A DNA stretch of 64,000 bases from JAIQET01 sp035542575 (lineage in GTDB: Bacteria; Acidobacteriota; Terriglobia; Terriglobales; Acidobacteriaceae): NCBI GenBank assembly GCA_035542575.1, contig DATKLE010000098.1:1-64000 (forward strand), read 5' to 3'. Position numbers and translations under genes: made by a program. The notes under the pieces are model-generated. The model ran no database searches. It was not told the origin of the DNA and saw nothing but the letters and a program-made list of their open reading frames with translations. Position 1 is the first letter of the stretch. Every line of letters begins with the position of its first letter. Positions 51,849 to 61,205 of this stretch are shown piece after piece.

Positions 51849-52640
51849 TCACTTGCAGGCTGGATCGGTGGGTGGACACTGTCCCCTTTGCCGTGGCGGA
51901 GGCGCCGGATTACCCTGCCGCAGCTGGGTGATGCCAACCGCCCATCCCGTGGCCGCGACGCCGAGCCCAATGAGCAGATTGCGCAAGAGGTGCGATTGCG
52001 CCACCACGGGCCCCACATCAGGGACGTCGGTATCCGCCATACTGGCCTGCTGCACGCCTTGGGGCGTGGACTGTGCCTGATATCCCGATGGCGGCACCTC
52101 GCTGGTGATCTCCACCATCTGCCCCGCATTCAGCGTGACCGCGGCCGCGGCGGCAGCCAGTGCTGTTACCGTCACCACACCGCTGTAGCAGATCACGGTG
52201 GTACGGCCCCCTTGATAACCTACATAGAAATCTGTGCCCACCACGCCGATCACCGCGTTGGGAGTCTTGACTTCAAACTTTCCGTTCGGCTGTGTGATCT
52301 TGACCACCCGGCTGCGCAGCTTGCCGTAATTCATCTCCAGCGAGGTCTGCTGCGAAGCCGCATCATGCTGCACCACGCGCAGTTGGCTGTCCGGACCCAG
52401 ACTGAGAATGGATCCATCCGCCAGCCCCGCCCGCAGGCGGCCAGAGTGCGCCGTCTGCAACAGGTCGTTCCATTGCAGCTCGTCTTTGGCCTTGGCCGGC
52501 TGGGCATTGCGGGTCGCGGCAGGAATCAGCGCGTTGATTTGACCGGCGCGTTGTCCCCCGTCCGGCGGAGCACCGATCACGGGCAGAACCGAAACCACGA
52601 GGCAGAGAACAACCGCGAGAGCACGTTTGAGCGACGTCAC
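51849..52640 (-). CDS. FecR-domain secreted protein
   Basis: 263 residues from GTG 52640 (GGGGAGG precedes it). The signal peptide is about residues 1-23 (ALAVVLCLVVSVLPVIGA). The FecR-like beta domain has LLQTAHSGRLRAGLADGSIL and the hallmark TPNAVIGVVGTDFYVGY. A short hydrophobic segment near the C-terminus (LIGLGVAATGWAVGI) may anchor it. In Acidobacteriota and relatives, FecR-like proteins are often encoded beside CHASE2 cyclases, probably as extracytoplasmic partners. No TonB receptor or ECF sigma factor is present, so it is not a classical iron-citrate regulator. Confidence 0.82.
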   Translation of the reverse strand: MTSLKRALAVVLCLVVSVLPVIGAPPDGGQRAGQINALIPAATRNAQPAKAKDELQWNDLLQTAHSGRLRAGLADGSILSLGPDSQLRVVQHDAASQQTSLEMNYGKLRSRVVKITQPNGKFEVKTPNAVIGVVGTDFYVGYQGGRTTVICYSGVVTVTALAAAAAAVTLNAGQMVEITSEVPPSGYQAQSTPQGVQQASMADTDVPDVGPVVAQSHLLRNLLIGLGVAATGWAVGITQLRQGNPAPPPRQRGQCPPTDPACK

Positions 52641-52683
52641 AAGAACCTCCCCACCCTGACTGCAATTGATTGGTATTTCAGAA

Positions 52684-52711
52684 ATTCTGACAGACGCGGT
52701 GGGGATGTCAA
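52684..52711 (-). promoter_or_regulatory. Promoter of the FecR-like/cyclase operon
   Basis: On the minus strand a perfect TTGACA (52706-52711) and CAGAAT (52684-52689) are separated by 16 bases. The transcript would start about 35 bases before the GTG. Confidence 0.5.
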
Positions 52712-52837
52712 CCTCTTTACTAGCCTGACAGTGACGAGTGTGGCACACCGGAGGACTAGCACTGCGGTCACTGCCGGGCGCTGGCCAGTCCAGCCGTGGT
52801 GCCGTCAGGGACGGGACGCTTGGGGGATGCAATCCCC

Positions 52838-53728
52838 CTAGCGCGTCCGCTCCACCAACGATTCTTTCGCGGCATGTAAGGAAGCGGCTCCCTCCAGGGG
52901 GTGTGCCCTTCTCCCATGGAAGAAGAACAGATGAACGAAGAACATAACCACCAGCACTGCCCCAAATGTGCACACGATGGTTGCCCCGGTCGGCAGATCC
53001 AGCAGCACCGAGAAATACACGCCCAGGGCCGACACCAGGGTGCCCATCGTCCAGCCAATTGCCAGCCGCCGTCCTACCCGGTCGGCAAACAGCATGGCTC
53101 CCACCGAGGGCACGATGAGATAGCAGAACACCAGTAGCACGCCGGCAATGGCGACCGACGAGGTCACCACGAAACCGAAGGAAGCGTAGAACAGAAAGTC
53201 CCAGAAGCGGATGCTCATACCCTGGGCCTCGGCTTCCGCAGGGTTCGTCGAGATCAGCAGGAACCTGCGCCGGAAGATGTAATGAAACAATCCGATCGCG
53301 CCGTAAAGAATTGCGGTCTTGACGACTTCATGGCGATCCACGGCGAGGATGTTGCCGACCAGCATGTCCTTGAGGTGTTCGGTCTCGCCGGTGGCCTTGC
53401 TCATGGCCAGAATGGCGGTTGCCGAAGCCACAGCGTAAGCGATGCCAATGAAGGCCTCCTGAGGAATGTGCCCGCGGCGGGTGCGCGCAAATGCGAAGAT
53501 GCCTGCGCCGATGAACGTGAAGCCCAAACTGAGCCAATAAGCTCCTCCGCCGTGCGGACCCATGCCGATCAGAATGGCGATGGTCGCTCCTAACGCCGCA
53601 ATCTGCGCCAACGCCAGGTCCACAAAAATCACTCCCCGCTCCACGACATGCACACCCAGATATGCGTGAATGCCAGTCAGAATCAGGCTGGCCACAAACG
53701 GCCACAGCAAAAACGGCAGAATCTCCAT
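52838..53728 (-). CDS. znuB: Zinc/manganese ABC transporter permease
   Basis: 296 residues of the ABC-3 family with about eight membrane segments. It moves zinc or manganese across the inner membrane together with a binding protein and an ATPase. Characteristic stretches are HVVERGVIFVDLALAQIAALG and FWDFLFYASFGFVVTSSVAIAGVLLVF. AAGGAG lies before the ATG, 13 bases after the binding-protein gene. No ATPase gene follows in the operon or anywhere else in the window. znuB is used as a family name; manganese or iron cannot be excluded. Confidence 0.9.
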   Translation of the reverse strand: MEILPFLLWPFVASLILTGIHAYLGVHVVERGVIFVDLALAQIAALGATIAILIGMGPHGGGAYWLSLGFTFIGAGIFAFARTRRGHIPQEAFIGIAYAVASATAILAMSKATGETEHLKDMLVGNILAVDRHEVVKTAILYGAIGLFHYIFRRRFLLISTNPAEAEAQGMSIRFWDFLFYASFGFVVTSSVAIAGVLLVFCYLIVPSVGAMLFADRVGRRLAIGWTMGTLVSALGVYFSVLLDLPTGATIVCTFGAVLVVMFFVHLFFFHGRRAHPLEGAASLHAAKESLVERTR

Positions 53729-53741
53729 GTCGCTCCTTTGC

Positions 53742-54689
53742 TTACTGCGTCGCCTGGAAGGCCTTGGTCAGCAGATCAATATCGTAATCGAATAACTGGA
53801 AATAATTGGTCACCTGCTTCTCACCGCCAACCGACGGCAGATAAACCACCACCTTACCACCGGTGTTGCTGGCTATGCTGTTTGGCGTCTTAAGGTCGAA
53901 GTAGGGTTCCACCAGGATTACCTTGCAGTTCTCCCGCTTCATCAGCCCGATGAGTTCGAAGGTATGACTCGGTGTCGGGGGTATCCCGGGCCGTGGCTCC
54001 ACGTAGCCGATCACATTCAAATCGAAATGCTTGGCGAAGTTGGGAAAGGAGTTGTGGTAGGTCACGACTTTGCGCCCATGATAGGGCTTCATCTCCGCAT
54101 CCCATTTCTGCTCGGCCACAGCCAGGCGTTTGGCAAAATCCTGAAACTGCTGCTGGAAGTACGAGGCATCTGCTGGATCCAGTTCCCCCAGCTTCTCGGC
54201 GATGCCGCGCGCAATCCGGCGGCCATTATCCGGATCCAGCCAGTAGTGCGGATTCCCCAGAGGATGCACGTCGCCCATAGCGCGCGTCACCTCTCCCGTC
54301 GGCTTCTCCAAGATCTCGGCAAACTGTGAGGCATCCAGATACCCCGGCGCTCCCACCTGGATGCGGGCGTTGCCGCATTGGTTGATCAGCGGGGGCAGCC
54401 ACCCGATCTCCAACTGCAGGCCCACCACCACCAGCAGGTCGGCGTTCCGCAGTTTGAGCAGAAAGCTGGGCTTGGCCTCGACGAAGTGCGGATCCTGATA
54501 GCCCTTGGCGATGGCTTCCACGCTGATCTTGTCTCCGCCCACCTCCTGGACCAGCGCCGCCATATCGGTGGTGGAAGTAACCACGTTGAGCTTCTTCGCT
54601 TCAGCCGGGAGCGGAGACAGCCCGGCCCACACACATAGGCCGGCGGCAAGCGCCAACAGCAGGCGAGAACCTCTTAGCATTTTCTTCAT
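53742..54689 (-). CDS. znuA: Zinc/manganese periplasmic binding protein
   Basis: 315 residues, cluster A-I binding protein. A signal peptide (about 1-31, PAEA) is followed by LNVVTSTTDMAAL. Metal-ligand candidates are His in YQDPHFVEAKPS, HPLGNPHYWLDPD and TYHNSFP, plus a late Asp/Glu in EPYFD. The long His-rich loop of strict zinc-specific ZnuA proteins is absent, so Mn or Zn are both possible. AGGAGA lies before the ATG. It lies 9 bases after the porin gene and 13 bases before the permease gene. Confidence 0.9.
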   Translation of the reverse strand: MKKMLRGSRLLLALAAGLCVWAGLSPLPAEAKKLNVVTSTTDMAALVQEVGGDKISVEAIAKGYQDPHFVEAKPSFLLKLRNADLLVVVGLQLEIGWLPPLINQCGNARIQVGAPGYLDASQFAEILEKPTGEVTRAMGDVHPLGNPHYWLDPDNGRRIARGIAEKLGELDPADASYFQQQFQDFAKRLAVAEQKWDAEMKPYHGRKVVTYHNSFPNFAKHFDLNVIGYVEPRPGIPPTPSHTFELIGLMKRENCKVILVEPYFDLKTPNSIASNTGGKVVVYLPSVGGEKQVTNYFQLFDYDIDLLTKAFQATQ

Positions 54690-54698
54690 TCCATTCTC

Positions 54699-56036
54699 CT
54701 AGAAAGGGTGCGCCCCATGTGCGCCTAACGAAAAAATTACCTGCATCAACAGTTCGTGGGCGTCAATGTTTTCCGCATACCGAGTGAAGCGGTACTGGCC
54801 GCGAATCTGGCTGAACTCGCTGGGCCAGTATGTGAGCAGGACCGAGCCACCTTTGTCTGTCAGATTAGCAAATTGGGCACGGTCGGAGAGGTCGTAGCGC
54901 CCTCCCAAGAACCACCGCCGCCCCAGCTGATACTCGGCCGAGGTATAGAACCCGAAGGCGCGCTGCTCGCCGCCAAGTTGCTGGCGCTGGCTCCAGATGA
55001 ATTCGCTGCGCCCCACGAAAGAATGGTAGATCGACCGGCGCAACGGCTTCCAACGCACGGTGGCATCCACGCCGTACAGATTGGTGATGAAGTCGCCAGT
55101 TTGCGGGATTATCGAACCCGCCCGGTCGGCGCTGTGTCCCCGCGCATAAGAAAACCCAATGTCGAGATTGGTGGATTCCGTGATGTCCTTGTACGCTCGC
55201 AGATGGTCGACCGTGCTGACGTCGCTGCGATTCACGGCGTGAAACACGTCGCCTGCATCACCGCGAAAGACCTGCCCCGTCAGGTCGAGGAAGAGACCTT
55301 TCGGCGCGGGCAGAATGCGCTCCACCGAGACACCGGCATCGTCAATTCCATCCTCACCCGCCACCAGATTGGTGGACACCAGCGGCCGGTCAATCCAGGG
55401 CAGCACGTGATTGTGCAGCGTGTTCACCTTGCCGAAGGCGGAACGCATCTTGCCCACTTTCGCGACGAAACTTCCCGGCAGCGCCGTGAAGGTGATGTAG
55501 CCCTCCTCCAGGTCTACGCCCTCCTCGCCAAACGAAAGGAAGAAATCGCCGCGAGCGTAAGGGTCAATGATGGCCTGCAGGCCGAGTTCGGATTCGTGCA
55601 TCTGCAACGAAGGAAACGGCTGCTGGGTCGCAAACGGCAGAGCCGGGCTTCCGCCGGCCGCGCCAATGAAATCACCAATCACGCTGATGTCGGGATTCAG
55701 CAGCTTGGCCGCCGAGGTGGCGCCACCATAGACCGGCACTTGGCCGCCGGCGCTGGTTACGCTCGTCACTGGGGGCGCTGCCGGAGGTTGCGTCGGGGCC
55801 GCATTTCCGGTTGTTGGGGCCCCCGCCTGTGGGGTCGAGGCTGCTGTGCCTGCCTGGGCGCTCTTCAGCATCCGCACCTCGCCCTCCAGGGCGATGAGCC
55901 GGTCTTCCAGGTCCTGGATCTTCTGCTGCAGCGCCGCCGTATCGCTTGCGCTTCCGGTTGGCTCGCTCGTTTGTTGCGCTGGCAGGTGCCCGGCCAGCAA
56001 CACTAGGAGGGCGGCCCCCATCATCAGTTTTCTCAT
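54699..56036 (-). CDS. Outer-membrane porin with coiled-coil N-terminus, metal-uptake operon
   Basis: 445 residues. Signal peptide (about 1-20), coiled coil (LQQKIQDLEDRLIALEGEVRML, about 35-60, split here by reading frame only at its ends), Pro/Ala/Thr linker, then a beta-barrel of about 330 residues ending in a terminal Phe (HPF). It is the first gene of the operon porin, binding protein, permease. A role in letting the metal across the outer membrane is suggested by position. A general porin role is also possible. Confidence 0.75.
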   Translation of the reverse strand: MRKLMMGAALLVLLAGHLPAQQTSEPTGSASDTAALQQKIQDLEDRLIALEGEVRMLKSAQAGTAASTPQAGAPTTGNAAPTQPPAAPPVTSVTSAGGQVPVYGGATSAAKLLNPDISVIGDFIGAAGGSPALPFATQQPFPSLQMHESELGLQAIIDPYARGDFFLSFGEEGVDLEEGYITFTALPGSFVAKVGKMRSAFGKVNTLHNHVLPWIDRPLVSTNLVAGEDGIDDAGVSVERILPAPKGLFLDLTGQVFRGDAGDVFHAVNRSDVSTVDHLRAYKDITESTNLDIGFSYARGHSADRAGSIIPQTGDFITNLYGVDATVRWKPLRRSIYHSFVGRSEFIWSQRQQLGGEQRAFGFYTSAEYQLGRRWFLGGRYDLSDRAQFANLTDKGGSVLLTYWPSEFSQIRGQYRFTRYAENIDAHELLMQVIFSLGAHGAHPF

Positions 56037-56411
56037 TCGGCATCTCCTCGACTGCTAAAGAACACACGCTGGTTGTGCATTTCGCACCGATAGATATTTC
56101 TGGGTCGGGGAAGAATCGACGCAACACTTTCCGAAATCGCCGATCTCAGAGGCAAACCGCGGGCGCGTTGCGATTGAAACAGAGACACCCCCTCGACTGA
56201 TAGCACGCCCCAGTTGCTATTTTGGATGCATTCTAAATCGTGGACGCCGCCCCGAAGGCTAACCAGCTAGATGCAGAATCCGGGCCTGGCGGCCTGGCGG
56301 CCGTAGCGCCCGCGTCTTGCCGGCTGTCCCGCCTGGAGTAGCGATGGGAATGCCGCATTCCTTGGCCATCTCAGAATGCGGCGTCACAAGCGGTCTGCGG
56401 GTCGGAAGGGA
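56037..56411. other. 375-base region between kdpC and the metal-porin gene
   Basis: A tandem 9-base repeat (GGCCTGGCG, two copies, about 56283-56300) lies here. No convincing terminator, Zur/MntR-like operator or gene was seen. GAGGAG precedes the porin start. Confidence 0.35.
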
Positions 56412-56993
56412 TTACCGCGCGGCGCGGGATGCGCCCGCTGCATTCGCATCTAGATCAAGATTCAGCTCCAGCACATTGACCCGCGGCTCTCCCAGAAAAC
56501 CGAACTGCCGTGCCTGGGTGTGCTGACGCACCAGGCGACGGACCGCATCTTCCGACAACCCGCGTGCCTTCGCGACCCGGGCGACCTGAAATTCCGCGGC
56601 GGCCGGGGTGATGTCGGGATCGAGACCCGAAGCGGACGTGGTGACCAAGTCGATCGGTACCGCCTTGCCAGGATTCTCCGCTTGGGCGAGGGCTACGTCG
56701 CCTTTCACGCGGTCGATAAGCTTCTGGTTAGTCGGCCCAAGCTGTGAACCGTTGGAATTGGCGGCGTCGTAGTTCACCGCGGACGGCCGGGAGTGGAAAT
56801 AGCCCGGACCACTGAACGCTTGTCCGATAATCCGCGAGCCGATCACTTTGCCGTCCTTCTCGATGAGCTGCCCATTGGCATTCTCGTGAAACAGAACCTG
56901 CGCCAACCCGGTCACGACAAGCGGGTAGATGATTCCCAGCAGCACGGTAGTCGCGACGGTCATGAGAAACGCGGTAATAAGATTTTTCTTCAT
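56412..56993 (-). CDS. kdpC: Potassium-transporting ATPase subunit C
   Basis: 193 residues from the ATG at 56993 (GAAGGAA upstream). One N-terminal membrane helix (MTVATTVLLGIIYPLVVTGL) is followed by the family segments GSRIIGQAFSGPGYFHSRPS and TTSASGLDPDITPAAAEFQ. It stabilises the KdpA-KdpB complex. It is the last gene of the kdp operon, 12 bases after kdpB. Confidence 0.97.
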   Translation of the reverse strand: MKKNLITAFLMTVATTVLLGIIYPLVVTGLAQVLFHENANGQLIEKDGKVIGSRIIGQAFSGPGYFHSRPSAVNYDAANSNGSQLGPTNQKLIDRVKGDVALAQAENPGKAVPIDLVTTSASGLDPDITPAAAEFQVARVAKARGLSEDAVRRLVRQHTQARQFGFLGEPRVNVLELNLDLDANAAGASRAAR

Positions 56994-57005
56994 GTTCAAT
57001 TCCTT

Positions 57006-59030
57006 CTACGCCAGTCCCACCCGGGTGATCACCATGTCAATCAGCTTGATGCCCAGGAATGGAATGATGATTCCGCCAAAGCCATAGATCCAGAGATTGC
57101 GCCGCAACAGCGCCGCCGCCCCCATGGCGCGATATCGCACCCCGCGCAGCGCCAGCGGAATCAAAGCGATGATGATCAGCGCGTTGAAAATCACGGCCGA
57201 GAGCACCGCCGATTCCGGCGTTTGAAGGTGCATGATATTCAACGCGTTCAATACCGGGAACGTTCCCGCAAACATAGCCGGGATGATGGCGAAGTACTTT
57301 GCCACATCGTTAGCAATCGAGAACGTGGTCAAAGATCCACGCGTCATCAGCAACTGCTTCCCGATTTCCACGATTTCGATCAGCTTAGTGGGATTGGAAT
57401 CCAGGTCCACCATGTTGCCGGCTTCTTTTGCGGCTTGCGTGCCGGTATTCATGGCGACTCCCACGTCGGCCTGGGCCAGTGCAGGAGCGTCGTTGGTACC
57501 GTCGCCCGTCATGGCCACCAGCTTGCCATCTGTCTGCTCACGCCGGATCAGGTCCATCTTGTCTTTGGGAGTCGCCTGCGCCAGGAAATCATCCACGCCC
57601 GCCTCCCGGGCAATCGCCGCCGCGGTTAGCGGATTGTCCCCGGTGATCATCACCGTCTTGATGCCCATGGCGCGCAGGTGGGCGAAGCGGTCGCGCATGC
57701 CGCCTTTGACGATGTCTTTGAGGTGAATCACACCCAGGGCCCGGCGATTTTCTGCGACGACCAGCGGGGTCCCGCCCGTACGCGCGATAGTTTCCACCGT
57801 AGACTGGATCTCTTTGGGCAGTTGGGTGCCATGTTGCTCGAGGTACTTGCTGATCGCATCCACCGCGCCCTTGCGAATCTCCCGGCCGTCGAGGTTCACG
57901 CCTGACATGCGGGTCTGGGCGGTGAAGGGCACGAACACCGCGTCGTGCACTCCCAGGTCTCTTCCCCGCAGTCCGTAGCGCTCCTTGGCCAGGACCACGA
58001 TCGAGCGTCCTTCCGGAGTCTCGTCCGACAGCGACGAGAGTTGCGAGGCGTCCGCCATTTGGGCTTCGGTGATGCCGCGAGCCGGAATAAACTCGGCCGC
58101 CTGGCGGTTGCCCAAGGTGATGGTGCCGGTCTTGTCGAGCAACAGCGTGTTCACGTCGCCAGCGGCTTCTACCGCCCGTCCGGACATGGCGAGGACGTTG
58201 TGCTGCACGAGTCGATCCATGCCGGCGATGCCGATCGCCGACAGCAACCCGCCGATGGTCGTGGGAATCAGGCAGACCAGCAACGACACCAGTACGAACA
58301 CGGTTTGCGGCGAGCCGGAATAGATCGCGAACGGCTGCAATGTCACCACTGCCAACAGAAAGATGATGGTCAATCCGGCGAGCAGGATGTTCAACGCAAT
58401 CTCGTTCGGAGTCTTTTGCCGCTCGGCTCCTTCGACGAGTGCGATCATGCGATCCAGGAAGGTTTCGCCCGGATTGGAAGTGATCCGCACCTTGATCTGG
58501 TCGGACAAAACCCGCGTCCCACCGGTGACCGCCGAGCGGTCGCCTCCCGCCTCGCGAATCACGGGAGCTGACTCGCCGGTGATGGCCGACTCGTCTACCG
58601 AGGCAATGCCTTCTTCGATTTCGCCATCGGAAGGGATGAACTCGCCCGCAGACACCAGCACCAGGTCGCCGGCACACAGCTTCGAGCTGGGTACCTTGTC
58701 AATCTCGCCGCCCTCCAGGATTCGATTGGCAATGGTCTCGGAGCGCGCCTTGCGCAGGGCGTCCGCCTGCGCCTTGCCGCGGCCTTCGGCCATGGCTTCG
58801 GCAAAGTTCGCAAACAGCACCGTGAACCACAGCCACAGCGTGATTTGCAGGTTGAACTTGAACGCCGTACCGCCCTTGAACAGCAGCGCCGTCGTGATGA
58901 CGCTGCCGATCTCCACCACGAACATGACGGGGTTCCCCATCATCTTGCGGGGATTCAGTTTCAGCAACGCGTCCCAGATCGCCCGCCGGACAATCTTCCA
59001 TTCCCAGATAGCTTTCTTTTTTCTTGCCAT
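57006..59030 (-). CDS. kdpB: Potassium-transporting P-type ATPase subunit B
   Basis: 674 residues. P-type ATPase signatures: TGESAPV (actuator), DKTGTIT with the phosphorylated Asp near 299, KDK/KGG nucleotide-domain segments, and MTGDGTNDAPALAQADVG. The N-terminus (LNPRKMMGNPVMFVVEIG) is typical of KdpB. It powers K+ uptake by KdpA. Confidence 0.98.
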   Translation of the reverse strand: MARKKKAIWEWKIVRRAIWDALLKLNPRKMMGNPVMFVVEIGSVITTALLFKGGTAFKFNLQITLWLWFTVLFANFAEAMAEGRGKAQADALRKARSETIANRILEGGEIDKVPSSKLCAGDLVLVSAGEFIPSDGEIEEGIASVDESAITGESAPVIREAGGDRSAVTGGTRVLSDQIKVRITSNPGETFLDRMIALVEGAERQKTPNEIALNILLAGLTIIFLLAVVTLQPFAIYSGSPQTVFVLVSLLVCLIPTTIGGLLSAIGIAGMDRLVQHNVLAMSGRAVEAAGDVNTLLLDKTGTITLGNRQAAEFIPARGITEAQMADASQLSSLSDETPEGRSIVVLAKERYGLRGRDLGVHDAVFVPFTAQTRMSGVNLDGREIRKGAVDAISKYLEQHGTQLPKEIQSTVETIARTGGTPLVVAENRRALGVIHLKDIVKGGMRDRFAHLRAMGIKTVMITGDNPLTAAAIAREAGVDDFLAQATPKDKMDLIRREQTDGKLVAMTGDGTNDAPALAQADVGVAMNTGTQAAKEAGNMVDLDSNPTKLIEIVEIGKQLLMTRGSLTTFSIANDVAKYFAIIPAMFAGTFPVLNALNIMHLQTPESAVLSAVIFNALIIIALIPLALRGVRYRAMGAAALLRRNLWIYGFGGIIIPFLGIKLIDMVITRVGLA

Positions 59031-59092
59031 ATCTGTCTGCCCTCAACCACGCCGTCAGTTCGCGACCCAACGGCCGAATTCCAATGCCGAGC

Positions 59093-59326
59093 CTAGTCTG
59101 ATTGTCGTTCTAAGTCTTTTTTCAGCCACCAACGTTGCACCGCAACTGCCGCCCAAACGCCTTCCACAAGGCCAAACGGCCATGCTCCTTGAAGAAAGCC
59201 GTAAATCGATCCGAGCGCGCACGCGAAAGCGAATGCAAGAACGAACCAAGTGCTTCTGGATTCCAATGCATAGGTCACCAGCATCGCTGTAACCGCGAAC
59301 AGACCAAAGGCTGATAGTCGATTCAT
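59093..59326 (-). CDS. 77-residue small membrane protein between kdpA and kdpB
   Basis: 77 residues with two hydrophobic stretches (about 6-20 and 27-45) and a third amphipathic WPFGLVEGVWAAVAVQRWW segment, then a charged tail. It begins 5 bases after kdpA and ends 62 bases before kdpB, on the same strand and between genes of one complex. I do not recognise a named family. Its position suggests an accessory to the Kdp complex. Confidence 0.6.
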   Translation of the reverse strand: MNRLSAFGLFAVTAMLVTYALESRSTWFVLAFAFACALGSIYGFLQGAWPFGLVEGVWAAVAVQRWWLKKDLERQSD

Positions 59327-59331
59327 AATGC

Positions 59332-61107
59332 TTAGAACGTTTTTCCCGCCGCCAGCAGCAAGTGCTCCAGAATCGGTCCCAGACTGAGTGCTGGGAAGAA
59401 TGTGAGCGCCCCCACGATCAGGATCACCCCGATCAGCAGCACGGTGAACAGCGGAGTGGTCACCGGGAACGTCCCCAGCGACGGGGGAACGTACTTCTTG
59501 CGCGCCAAGTTGCCGGCAATGGCCAGCATTGGAATGATCATCAGGAACCGGCCCGCCAGCATGGTCAGGCCGATCGCGGTGTCGTACCAGAGCGTATTCG
59601 CAGTCAGCCCGCCGAATGCTGACCCGTTGTTGCCCGCGCCCGAGGTGAAGGCATACAGGATCTCGCTCAAGCCGTGCGGCCCCGGATTGGCAATGCTCGA
59701 AGTGCCAAATCCGTTCACGCTCGAGATTGCGGTGAATGCCAGGATCACTAACGGAAACACCAGCACGACCAGCATGGCCATTTTCACGTCGTAGGCTTCG
59801 ATCTTCTTGCCCAGGTACTCCGGCGTTCGGCCGACCATAAGACCGGCGATGAATACCGCCAGCACGATGTAGATCAGCATGCCGTACATCCCGGCGCCAA
59901 CGCCGCCGAAGATGACCTCGCTCAACATGATGTTGACCAGCGGAACCATGCCGCCCAACGGCATGAACGAATCGTGCCAGCCGTTGATCGCGCCGCAGCT
60001 CGCGTCGGTGGTCACCGTCGCCCAAAGAGCGGTGTTGGCGATACCGAAGCGGACCTCTTTGCCCTCCATGTTGCCGCCGGCTTGCAGAGTGGTCGCCCGC
60101 TGATCGGTACCAGCCATCAGGGGATTGCCGCGAGCCTCCGCCCAGTAGGCGACAGTCACTCCCGCCAGGAACAGGATGGCCATGGCCGCCCACACCGCCC
60201 AACCGTGACGCTGGGAGCCGGTCATGCGCCCCAAGGTGTACGTAAGTCCACCGCCGATTACGAAAATCGAGAACAATTCAATAAGATTGGAGAAAGGCGT
60301 GGGGTTCTCGAACGGATGGGCGCTGTTCGCATTAAAAAACCCACCGCCATTGGTCCCAAATTCCTTGATGATCTCCTGTGAGGCGACCGGACCCTGCGCA
60401 ATAATCTGTGCGGTCACCGTAGTGGTCGCAGGCTTGCCATCTGAACCAGTGGTCTGCACCTGTTGAGGCTCAGTCAGCGCGGCTTTGTCGTACGGCCGGA
60501 GATTCTGCACCACTCCCTGCGAGACCAGCAGCAACGCTCCCACCACACAGAACGGCAGCAGCACCCACAGGCAACTGCGGACCAGGTCCACCCAGAAGTT
60601 GCCAATGGTTTCCATCTGCCGCCGTGCAATCCCGCGGATAAACGCAATCGCCAGCGCGATGCCGACCGCCGCCGACACGAAGTTGTGATAGGCCAGTCCA
60701 GCCATCTGGGTGAAGTAGCTCATGGTCGTTTCACCCGCGTAGGCTTGCCAGTTGGTGTTGGTGGTGAACGACGCCGCGGTGTTGAACGCGACATGAGCCG
60801 GGTCCACCGCCCCGAAATTCTGGGGATTGAACGGCAGGAACCCCTGCAACCGCTCCATGAGATACAGCACGATCATGGACACCACGCTGAACAGCAGCAT
60901 GGCGATCGCGTACTCCGTCCAGCGCATCTCGTGGTTCTCATCCACCCCGGTGATGCGGTACAGGAGGCGCTCCAGCGGGCGCAACACTGGGTCCATGAAC
61001 GTGCGTTCGCGGCTAAACACCCGCGCCATAAACACGCCCATCGGCTTGGTGACCAGCAAGATCAGCGCCAGAAAGAGCAGTATTTGCAGCCATCCATTTG
61101 CGGTCAT
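59332..61107 (-). CDS. kdpA: Potassium-transporting ATPase subunit A
   Basis: 591 residues, polytopic K+ channel-like subunit. Filter-region repeats typical of KdpA are visible: FNTAASFTTNTNWQ, KEFGTNGGGFFNANSAHP, CGAINGWHDSFMPLGG and SGAGNNGSAFGG. It starts one base after kdpF. Confidence 0.98.
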   Translation of the reverse strand: MTANGWLQILLFLALILLVTKPMGVFMARVFSRERTFMDPVLRPLERLLYRITGVDENHEMRWTEYAIAMLLFSVVSMIVLYLMERLQGFLPFNPQNFGAVDPAHVAFNTAASFTTNTNWQAYAGETTMSYFTQMAGLAYHNFVSAAVGIALAIAFIRGIARRQMETIGNFWVDLVRSCLWVLLPFCVVGALLLVSQGVVQNLRPYDKAALTEPQQVQTTGSDGKPATTTVTAQIIAQGPVASQEIIKEFGTNGGGFFNANSAHPFENPTPFSNLIELFSIFVIGGGLTYTLGRMTGSQRHGWAVWAAMAILFLAGVTVAYWAEARGNPLMAGTDQRATTLQAGGNMEGKEVRFGIANTALWATVTTDASCGAINGWHDSFMPLGGMVPLVNIMLSEVIFGGVGAGMYGMLIYIVLAVFIAGLMVGRTPEYLGKKIEAYDVKMAMLVVLVFPLVILAFTAISSVNGFGTSSIANPGPHGLSEILYAFTSGAGNNGSAFGGLTANTLWYDTAIGLTMLAGRFLMIIPMLAIAGNLARKKYVPPSLGTFPVTTPLFTVLLIGVILIVGALTFFPALSLGPILEHLLLAAGKTF

Positions 61108-61108
61108 G

Positions 61109-61198
61109 TCAGAACTTCTCCGGACGTAGCAGTGCGTAAATCAGGTACACCATGGTGAGACCGCTCACCACCAGCATGATGATTGACTCCAGGTTCAT
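61109..61198 (-). CDS. kdpF: KdpF small membrane peptide
   Basis: 29 residues, beginning MNLESIIMLVVSGL and ending in LLRPEKF, one transmembrane helix with the C-terminal RPEKF typical of KdpF. KdpF stabilises the Kdp complex. It ends one base before kdpA. The assignment is firm despite the length. Confidence 0.9.
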   Translation of the reverse strand: MNLESIIMLVVSGLTMVYLIYALLRPEKF

Positions 61199-61205
61199 GG
61201 CTTCC

